Assembly (NCBI RefSeq): GCF_963677715.1 | Contig: NZ_OY782495.1 | Location: 1,912,001-1,976,000, forward strand | Reading direction: 5' to 3' | DNA length: 64,000 nucleotides | Source of the DNA: an uncultured Bacteroides sp. | GTDB taxonomy: Bacteria; Bacteroidota; Bacteroidia; Bacteroidales; Bacteroidaceae | Part shown: piece by piece, positions 54,896-61,859 of the stretch | Numbering within the stretch: the first letter of the stretch is position 1 | Layout: each line of letters begins with the position of its first letter | Notes under the pieces: generated by a model | Seen by the model: only the letters and a program-made list of their open reading frames with translations | Told to the model about the DNA's origin: nothing | The model's database searches: none | Program-made: the position numbers and the translations under genes

Positions 54896-55588
54896 TCACT
54901 TCAAACGGAACACAGAAGAATAAATTCCTTGATCCGAACCGGAAGACCACACGCAAACTCTGGCGTAAGCAGACTTTGCTTCCAGGAAAGCACTGTTAGT
55001 ACTCAGATCATTCTCCATTGAGTATTGCCCTTGAGCATTCCATACACTTTCATTATCGGCATCATCCGCACGAAGAATATTGTGCCAAACATCATCAACA
55101 AACTGAGTTGTACTCACCAACAGAATGATACGGTCTATTTTAGTGCCTGCAACTTTATTAATACTAAATGATGCTTTCAACACATTACCCGTCAAGACAA
55201 TGTTAGCATTGGAAATTGTATAGAAGGGAGTTACTTCCACATCATGTAGGGTACTACCCTTTACTGTTATGACCGTAGTATCGCGACTGTTCACCCAAGG
55301 TCCATTGTGATCTTTGGTTACCATCTTGTACTCGCCGTCGAATAGCTTGGCAGAATATGCTCCATCCTGCCCAACATAAACAGTAATGGGATCATGCCTC
55401 TCATATCCATCCTGATATAACTGAAGCTGTACAGCTTCACTCGTCCCACGAAGTTGCAAAGATTCTCCATTATAAACAATATGCCCATAGAGGATGGATT
55501 CTGGAGCATCATAATTATCTTTCGTGCAGCTGGTGGTTATCATTAATCCCAACAGCAATATCGAAAAAATAGTTGATATTAGTTTCAT
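54896..55588 (-). CDS. DUF3823-family lipoprotein, probable surface glycan-binding protein
   Basis: This 230-residue lipoprotein has the lipobox LGLMITTSC (Cys21) followed by TKDNYDAPESILYGHIVYNG. That is the DUF3823 N-terminal beta-sandwich, which often follows SusD genes in mannan- and host-glycan-type PULs. The C-terminal half is a second beta domain (NIVLTGNVLKASFSINKVAG, IDRIILLVSTTQFV). No catalytic motif is evident. It is third in the SusC-SusD-DUF3823 operon, 19 nt after SusD, and would help capture glycan at the cell surface. A terminator follows. Confidence 0.82.
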   Translation of the reverse strand: MKLISTIFSILLLGLMITTSCTKDNYDAPESILYGHIVYNGESLQLRGTSEAVQLQLYQDGYERHDPITVYVGQDGAYSAKLFDGEYKMVTKDHNGPWVNSRDTTVITVKGSTLHDVEVTPFYTISNANIVLTGNVLKASFSINKVAGTKIDRIILLVSTTQFVDDVWHNILRADDADNESVWNAQGQYSMENDLSTNSAFLEAKSAYARVCVWSSGSDQGIYSSVFRLK

Positions 55589-55607
55589 TTCTTTATGAAT
55601 TAATAAA

Positions 55608-57461
55608 TTATTGATACGGGTTCTTTACCAATTTTGGATTGTTATTCAGCCAGCCTCCGTCCAATTCAGCATAATACTGTCTGGCCTCGAACTTCAACGG
55701 ATAAGGATAGATTTCCGTCATATTCTTTTCAAAGAACACCCATTTACCATCGTTAGAATCACCTGGAGCAAGTACGCGATATGGCCATAGACCACGACGT
55801 TGTGCAGAAGGATTATTACTATCTCCATTCCATATTTTATCAGCCAAACGCCAGCGCTTTAAATCCCACCAACGATGATTTTCGAAAGCAAATTCAACTT
55901 GGTTCTCATGAACAATGTTCTCAAATGTAAGTGTAACCAACGGTTTCACACCAGCACGTTCACGCACCTCGTTAATATATCCCAATGCTTCATCATTGCT
56001 ACCTTTCAATTCAAATGAAGCTTCGGCGGCAATCATATAAGCTTCAGAGATACGGAAATAAGGATTCCACATTTCTGATCCACGTCCTATCGTTCCGGCA
56101 GAAGGAGTTGCATCCAAAAATTTACGGATATAAAAACCTGTTCTGTTACACTGACGGTCATCAGCCGGTTCGTATGGACCACTATCAGCAGTAATGATAT
56201 TCCCATCAGCATCTTGGTCACCTCTTTTAGCTGTCAAAATACTCCATCCTCCGTTTGAGCCCTTTTCTAACAGACCTCCCTGTAAAACGGCTTCCTGACC
56301 ATTAAAAAATGAACCCGGATAAAGTACGGTACCCCCCAAACGAGGATCGCGACCAGTAAACGGATCAGTAGCTTTATTAAAAAACACAGGACTTTGAGGA
56401 GTACCAGTTTCGAACTTAGCAGGCATTCCAGGAGTGCTGGTTTCAATGGGTTCATAAGCTTCTACAAGATTCAACAAGACAGACAACAAACTAGACTCTA
56501 CATCTTGGTTCATATTACGAGGTAAGCAGGATTTTGTAAATCCATGAGTTTGTCCCGGATACACATAATCACGAGCCCAGATAACTTCCGTATTACCATT
56601 TTTTTCACAAATAGCATTATAAAAATTATCTGCATAATCTTGCCAAGTAGCCTTATTTCCCGCTTTCATTAATGAGTAAGGACCGTGGTCAATCACATCT
56701 GCAGCTGCTGCCAATGCTTCTTCGTAATAACCATTTGCTTTGCTGGCATCGATTCCAACTTCACCACCTGCGGTTTTAAGCGGCTGGCTCATTTGACTAT
56801 TATACTTGGCGAGAGACGCGGCATAAAGTGCAGCACGTGCCTCCAGCATCTTGGCGGCCCATTTATTGGCACGAGCTGAGTGAGTAGTTATATCTTTATT
56901 CATTATATCAGCTATTGCATGACACTCACTAATGACATAATCGTACGTAGCAGCCTCCGATTCACGCGGATTTTGAAGAGTCGTGATATCCATGCCCGAA
57001 GTATAGCTGTATACATTATCACCTACATTCGGCATACCGCCCAATGAACGACACATGCAGAAATAATACCATGCTCGAATCAATCGCGCCTCACCCTCCA
57101 ATGGAGCCTTCTCTGCATCACTCAATGCTGTAGATTCCTTCAATCCCTGCAAGAACTGATTAATATTACGAACTAATTCATAATCATAGACTCTCCACCA
57201 GTTGCGGTCTTCATCCTGACGGCCTTCACGGCCATATTGAATAGCCTCATCCAAAAAAGAGTAATCACCCGGAGCATCTAAACGCTGTCCCCATGTAATA
57301 CGTTCATAGAAATTGGCCAATACTGATTTGACCAGATTCGGATCGCCATATACCTGATCGTTATTCAGTATACGATCAGGCGTCTGATCCAAGAAACCAC
57401 TACAACCACCTAATGAGAGCAAACACCCAACAACGGCAGCCAAAAAATATCTTTTTTTCAT
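55608..57461 (-). CDS. SusD/RagB-family surface glycan-binding lipoprotein (mannan locus)
   Basis: This 617-residue lipoprotein has the lipobox LLSLGGC (Cys20) and SGFLDQTPDRILNNDQVYGD. TPR-like helices are seen in LIRAWYYFCMCRSLGGMPNV, and the C-terminal RagB part in ISEAYMIAAEASFELKGSND, YINEVRERAGVKPLVTLTF and ENHRWWDLKRWRLADK. It is longer than the SusD of the first PUL. It starts 6 nt after the SusC gene and is the binding partner of that transporter. The ligand is presumably alpha-mannan oligosaccharides, inferred from the neighbouring operon. Confidence 0.93.
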   Translation of the reverse strand: MKKRYFLAAVVGCLLSLGGCSGFLDQTPDRILNNDQVYGDPNLVKSVLANFYERITWGQRLDAPGDYSFLDEAIQYGREGRQDEDRNWWRVYDYELVRNINQFLQGLKESTALSDAEKAPLEGEARLIRAWYYFCMCRSLGGMPNVGDNVYSYTSGMDITTLQNPRESEAATYDYVISECHAIADIMNKDITTHSARANKWAAKMLEARAALYAASLAKYNSQMSQPLKTAGGEVGIDASKANGYYEEALAAAADVIDHGPYSLMKAGNKATWQDYADNFYNAICEKNGNTEVIWARDYVYPGQTHGFTKSCLPRNMNQDVESSLLSVLLNLVEAYEPIETSTPGMPAKFETGTPQSPVFFNKATDPFTGRDPRLGGTVLYPGSFFNGQEAVLQGGLLEKGSNGGWSILTAKRGDQDADGNIITADSGPYEPADDRQCNRTGFYIRKFLDATPSAGTIGRGSEMWNPYFRISEAYMIAAEASFELKGSNDEALGYINEVRERAGVKPLVTLTFENIVHENQVEFAFENHRWWDLKRWRLADKIWNGDSNNPSAQRRGLWPYRVLAPGDSNDGKWVFFEKNMTEIYPYPLKFEARQYYAELDGGWLNNNPKLVKNPYQ

Positions 57462-57467
57462 AATTCG

Positions 57468-60400
57468 TTAAAATTTGAGGTTTACACCTATGTTGATGAC
57501 GCGCATGGTAGGATAATCCAGACCATTACTAGCTGCACCTTCCGGATCAATAGGAACATTAGTCAATGTAAGCAAATTCGATCCGGAAAAATAGAAACGT
57601 ACATTGCTTATACCCGTCTTATTTAATAGCATTTTAGGTAATGTATAGCCCAATTCCAGATTACGAAGTTTGATATAACTTACATTATGCACCCAAAAAG
57701 TACTCTTCCAGTAAGGACTATCATTGTCATTCAGACGAACTAAAGGATATTTACCGGGGATTAATTCGCTGTTGGCATCCCAAACGTCTGACAAGTGCCA
57801 TGCGTCATTAAAGATTTCGGCAGGACTATTCCCATCGTTCTGAAATGGGTGGGCTGTTTCATACTGTTGGAACCATGAAGTCATGCTGGAGCCAGTCCAA
57901 TCCATAGAGAGATCAAATCCTTTCCATCCGGCAGAAAGATTAATACCGAAATTCAGGTTTGGAGTTGAATCAGAACGATAGCCAATAGGACGTTCGTCCA
58001 TTCCATTGATCACCCCATCATTATTCACATCTTTGTATTTGATATCACCAGGGACAACAGTTGTATTACCCTGACGGTCATTATCTATCGGATAATCTGC
58101 TATTTCTTCCCAATCTTTGAAACGCCCATCGGCCGTCAAACCCCAGTTAACATAACCTACACGATGCCAAATACTATTGCGATATGTATCCCATGAATTA
58201 CTCCGGCGGTTGTCATATTGTTCCCAGTCGTAAAAACGAGAATAAGTGACGTTAGCACCTACGCTATAATTAAAATCATTTATCTGATCCGCCCAGCGAA
58301 CCATGGCATCATAGCCGATATTTACATCTGAATTTAAATTTTCATTAGGCAAACTGAAGCCTAATTCAGAAGGTAATAATACATCATAACGTCCTGCTGG
58401 TAAACCTGTACGTATGCGGCGGAAGAAATCGGCCTGTGCAGTTAAACGATTATTCAAGAAGCCCATGTCAACACCGATATCCAAGATTTTCGCTTTAATC
58501 CATGACAATGTTGTATTAGGCAACCCACGAGGTTTGGTACCCACTACATATTGCCCATCAATTACCGATCCGCCATTCTTATAGTCATATCCTTCCATGT
58601 AATCAAATGCACTATACCCACTCACATTATCATCGCCGACAAGTCCGTATGATCCACGAAGTTTCAAGTCAGTAAAGATTTTAGCCAATTTGCTTTCTTG
58701 CCAGAATTTCTCTTGAGAAATTCGCCATCCCAAAGAAGCAGAAGGGAAAAAGCCCCAACGCTTATTGGGTGGGAATTTCCAAGAACCATCCCAGCGACCA
58801 ATCAATTCAAGCAGGTATTTATCTCCATAATTATAATTGATGCGACCCAACCATCCCAAACGAGCCTGTGTATTGTTTCCATCATCATTGTAAGTATCCA
58901 CCTCCTTGAAATTAATCAAGTTCATATTGTTTGCAACCGGAATAGAATGCACGTAGATACTCGGAGTCCGGCGCTGTGACGCTTCGAAACCCGCAATCGC
59001 ATTGATTGAATGCTGGCCGAATTTATGATCATAGTTCAACTGAAAATTAGAGAATTGATCTTCCACTTTCGAACGAGTGCGCTCACGATAAGGATTGCTC
59101 ATGTTAACAGTCACCGGATAAGTATCGGTAGCAGTGTCATAACGATATAATTTATACGTATATTCATGATTATCCTGCTCACGATAAGCAAAATAATATC
59201 CCACCATAGCTTTAGCCTTCAGCCCTTTCAATATCTCGTATTCCGCTGTGGCCTGCATTTGAATGACACGCCAAACATCAGTCATCTTACCTGAAGTTTT
59301 ATAATTCAGAATTGCAAAGTTTGTATTATCGTCCGTTGAGGTTTTCTGTGGATAGAGTGGATTATCATTTGCATACGGCCCGGTAGTCGGCCAATTTTTC
59401 ATTACGGCAAAACGAGGTAACCAATAATCGTCTCCCCCCGGAACGCCCGGATTCTGACGAGATTCAATACGTCCGTTCATTGTAGCACCAATCTTAAAAC
59501 GTTCATTCACATTCATATCGATGTTCATCTGTACATTCGTACGTTTAAAACCTCCATAGTTATGAACTGTAGCATCCTGCCCCAAATGAGAGAGAGCTAC
59601 ATAATAATTAGCCTTCTCCGTACCTCCTGAGAAATTCGCATTCACATAGTACTGTGGAGCAGATCCCCAAATGTAATCATTCCAGTCAAAGCCTTGGTAT
59701 CCTTTTTCGGTACCAGCCATCCACTTGTCGTATTCAGCCCTCGGGTATCTGCGTTCACTATCCGATTTGCCTGCCCAAGTTTCAGCAGCAGCGTACGCTT
59801 TAACATAAGTCTTGGCATCTGCAGGCTTTATCCAAACGGAGTTTTTCTGCCAACCATAATAAGCATTAAGTGATACGGTATTCTTTGTATTGCGCCGACC
59901 TTTCTTCGTTGTAACTACTACAACGCCATTAGCTGCACGAATACCGTAAATAGCAGCAGAAGCATCCTTCAGTATAGAGATAGATTCAATATCATTGAAA
60001 TCAAGGTTATTGAATTGTCCTCCATCAGATTGTACACCATCAATAACAAACAATGGATCTCCCATGTTACGAATCTGAAGAGCTGTACTAGATCCGGGAC
60101 GACCGTCTTGTTGACGGGTATTCAAACCGGCAATTTTACCAACTAAAGCGCCGGAAGCTGTTGCCGCGGATGAATGCTCAATATCATCTGATTTTATAGA
60201 TGATACGGCACCCGTAAGAGTAGCCTTCTTTTGAGACATACCAAAGCCGGTTATGACTACTTCATCCAATACTTTGGTGTTTTCACTCAACGTTACTTTA
60301 ACAGAGTTCGAAGCATTCACTGATACCCTTTGAGTACTATAGCCAATAAAGGAGATTTCCAATACTGCTCTAGGACTTATGTCCAATGAAAATTCGCCGT

Positions 60401-60671
60401 TAATATCGGTAATAGTGCCAGCACCACCACCAACTTCTTTCACATTAGCACCAATAACCGATTCGCCATTGGTGTCCAAGACTACTCCTTTTACTTTTAC
60501 AGTTCGCTGCTGTTGAACGGAATTCGCAATCAATGCAGTTTCCAATGCCAAATTATCAGCATTAGCAGAACTATATGCACCAGGCAATAGTGAAAAAGCA
60601 GCCATACAAAATGGAATGCACCACATTCTGCTATGACTAGCAAGGCAAAACATTTGTTCTTTTTTACACAT
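57468..60671 (-). CDS. SusC/RagA-family TonB-linked outer-membrane transporter (mannan locus)
   Basis: This 1067-residue protein has a long N-terminal signal region (MWCIPFCMAAFSLLPGAYSS) before the carboxypeptidase-regulatory-like domain VKVKGVVLDTNGESVIGANV. The stretch between the signal and this domain (residues ~38-58) is short, with no added STN domain, so anti-sigma signalling is unlikely. Its plug has ALQIRNMGDPLFVIDGVQSD and the SusC motif AAIYGIRAANGVVVVTTKKG, and the barrel ends MRVINIGVNLKF. It transports oligosaccharides with the SusD protein encoded downstream. No regulator gene for this locus is in the window. Confidence 0.93.
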   Translation of the reverse strand: MCKKEQMFCLASHSRMWCIPFCMAAFSLLPGAYSSANADNLALETALIANSVQQQRTVKVKGVVLDTNGESVIGANVKEVGGGAGTITDINGEFSLDISPRAVLEISFIGYSTQRVSVNASNSVKVTLSENTKVLDEVVITGFGMSQKKATLTGAVSSIKSDDIEHSSAATASGALVGKIAGLNTRQQDGRPGSSTALQIRNMGDPLFVIDGVQSDGGQFNNLDFNDIESISILKDASAAIYGIRAANGVVVVTTKKGRRNTKNTVSLNAYYGWQKNSVWIKPADAKTYVKAYAAAETWAGKSDSERRYPRAEYDKWMAGTEKGYQGFDWNDYIWGSAPQYYVNANFSGGTEKANYYVALSHLGQDATVHNYGGFKRTNVQMNIDMNVNERFKIGATMNGRIESRQNPGVPGGDDYWLPRFAVMKNWPTTGPYANDNPLYPQKTSTDDNTNFAILNYKTSGKMTDVWRVIQMQATAEYEILKGLKAKAMVGYYFAYREQDNHEYTYKLYRYDTATDTYPVTVNMSNPYRERTRSKVEDQFSNFQLNYDHKFGQHSINAIAGFEASQRRTPSIYVHSIPVANNMNLINFKEVDTYNDDGNNTQARLGWLGRINYNYGDKYLLELIGRWDGSWKFPPNKRWGFFPSASLGWRISQEKFWQESKLAKIFTDLKLRGSYGLVGDDNVSGYSAFDYMEGYDYKNGGSVIDGQYVVGTKPRGLPNTTLSWIKAKILDIGVDMGFLNNRLTAQADFFRRIRTGLPAGRYDVLLPSELGFSLPNENLNSDVNIGYDAMVRWADQINDFNYSVGANVTYSRFYDWEQYDNRRSNSWDTYRNSIWHRVGYVNWGLTADGRFKDWEEIADYPIDNDRQGNTTVVPGDIKYKDVNNDGVINGMDERPIGYRSDSTPNLNFGINLSAGWKGFDLSMDWTGSSMTSWFQQYETAHPFQNDGNSPAEIFNDAWHLSDVWDANSELIPGKYPLVRLNDNDSPYWKSTFWVHNVSYIKLRNLELGYTLPKMLLNKTGISNVRFYFSGSNLLTLTNVPIDPEGAASNGLDYPTMRVINIGVNLKF

Positions 60672-60997
60672 AGTAAATAAATTTAAAAAACAGGTTTATG
60701 ACAAAAGTTCTTTTATAAGTCTTTCCGAGCGGTAACTTAATAATGACCTTTATGTTTCGAAACGCAGCAAAGGAAGGCTGTTTTAAGTTAATTTTAGGAT
60801 AATTTCCGTTCAATAAACAAAAAAACCTATCCTTTTCACAGAAATAAAAGCCCTGCAGAGGTGCGCAATCCGGTTCTGGTCAACTTTTGCTATTTATTGA
60901 ATAGCTTCTTTCTTTTCTCTTATATGACTTTTATCATGCTTAAAGAATATCTTTCCTATTATCACATTAATAGGTACACCTGAAATTACACATTGCA
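60672..60997. other. Upstream region of the second susC
   Basis: AACTTTTG at 60702-60709 (minus strand) is close to a -7 box but lacks the leading T, and no -33 box is found. The region should contain the inducible promoter of susC. A 66-codon minus-strand frame at 60894-61094 overlaps the GH38-like remnant and is rejected. Confidence 0.35.
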
Positions 60998-61170
60998 ATG
61001 TTAATATCTGCTCTATTGCTATCCCAAGGCGGCTTATGCGCTCAGGGTACAAAGAAATAAAAGAAAGCAAAAGCCTATATGGTTGCAGATGCACATCTGG
61101 ATACTCAGTGAAACTAGGACATCCAAACTATGTATTCAACTTCGAAGGAGGTGTTGGATATGCTAGATGA
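60998..61170 (+). pseudogene. Decayed N-terminal stump of a GH38-like alpha-mannosidase gene
   Basis: The ATG at 60998 opens a signal peptide MLISALLLSQGGLCAQGTKK and then TAA at 61058. The same frame goes on with AYMVADAHLDTQ, TGA (61109), N, TAG (61115), DIQT. Family knowledge: exported Bacteroidetes GH38-like enzymes begin with an ADAHLDTQWNW motif, so TGA and TAG sit exactly where two Trp codons (TGG) are expected. In a second frame the sequence then reads HPNYVFNFEGGVGYAR, matching the next conserved block, after which similarity ends. At least three stops, one deletion with frame change and loss of the whole catalytic barrel make this a dead gene. Its presence in a mannan locus is consistent with former alpha-mannosidase activity. 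The family call rests on two short blocks. Confidence 0.65.
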
Positions 61171-61206
61171 ATGAGGGGAATACTAATTACCGTTTAAAAG
61201 CTAATT

Positions 61207-61251
61207 GGCCGCAGATTTAACGCTCTGATTGAAGAGTTAAAATCTGCGGCC
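61207..61251 (+). terminator. Hairpin downstream of the GH38-like stump
   Basis: GGCCGCAGATTTAAC (61207-61221) pairs with GTTAAAATCTGCGGCC (61236-61251) with one bulged base, and is followed by ATGCTTTTAT. It is probably the former terminator of the decayed gene, which implies a large internal deletion. Confidence 0.6.
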
Positions 61252-61458
61252 ATGCTTTTATCAAATAGGCATCAATTAAGCATAAACAGCGAACAAAAAG
61301 AAGCAAAAGCATATAAATAGCTAACCGTACCTTTTGAGAAGGAAGAGCAAATAGAAGATAAAAAGGTAACCAAAGCGTAATAATATACATAGTAATGCAT
61401 ATTTCAATGATATAAATACATTATTATCTCTTTTTGAAGGCATACTTTGAAGAAAAAG

Positions 61459-61546
61459 AACGGTGCATTTGTTTAAATGTAAGGGTGCATTTCATCAAAA
61501 CAAAGGTGCATTACATTAAAAGTAAAGGTGCATTGGGTAAGAAGGC
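61459..61546. repeat. Four tandem units of 22 bp with GGTGCATT core
   Basis: Units start at 61459, 61481, 61503 and 61525. Each begins AA(C/G)GGTGCATT or AAGGTGCATT, followed by a variable AT-rich half (for example AAGGTGCATTACATTAAAAG plus TA). The period is exactly 22 bp, the same as in the array at 2046-2155, although the sequences differ. Confidence 0.75.
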
Positions 61547-61807
61547 CGTTTTCAAGGCTATATTTACATTATTAGCCCCATAAGCAGAGAACACACCCGA
61601 GTAGCAAAATAACGTGCAGACAAACGAATAGAGAAAAGACGTCAACATACAGCCACTTAAGTTATCACTTCAACACGAATTACTTCAAGTTATAAGCAAA
61701 GTGAATCTTAATAACGACACTAGAATCGCCTCATTCCGTCGGGGCACAATAGCAGGCCGAAAAGCGCAAATAAGAGCAGGTAGAATATACAAAGTGTCAA
61801 AAAGAAA

Positions 61808-61848
61808 CCCGCCCCTGTAGTCGGAAGAAATCCGGTTACAGGGGCGGG
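61808..61848 (-). terminator. GC-rich intrinsic terminator of the right-edge gene
   Basis: CCCGCCCCTGTA (61808-61819) pairs with TACAGGGGCGGG (61837-61848). On the minus strand it is followed by TTTCTTTTTG and begins 12 nt after the stop of the DUF4965 paralogue. Confidence 0.85.
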
Positions 61849-61859
61849 GCATCAGGTAT

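Larger units (their letters stand above)
61171..61859. other. Non-coding region with hairpins and repeats
   Basis: This gap contains a hairpin (61207-61251), a 22-bp-period array (61459-61546) and a terminator (61808-61848), listed separately. No protein gene is seen in 61252-61458 or 61547-61807. Confidence 0.5.

Noticed and set aside
60894-61094. 66-codon minus-strand frame upstream of susC
   Set aside because: It overlaps the GH38-like remnant on the other strand, whose conserved motifs explain the sequence; its own translation has no recognisable features.
61459-61546. Possible CRISPR array with GGTGCATT repeats
   Set aside because: The conserved core is only about 10 nt and the intervening 12 nt are too short for spacers; there are no cas genes.
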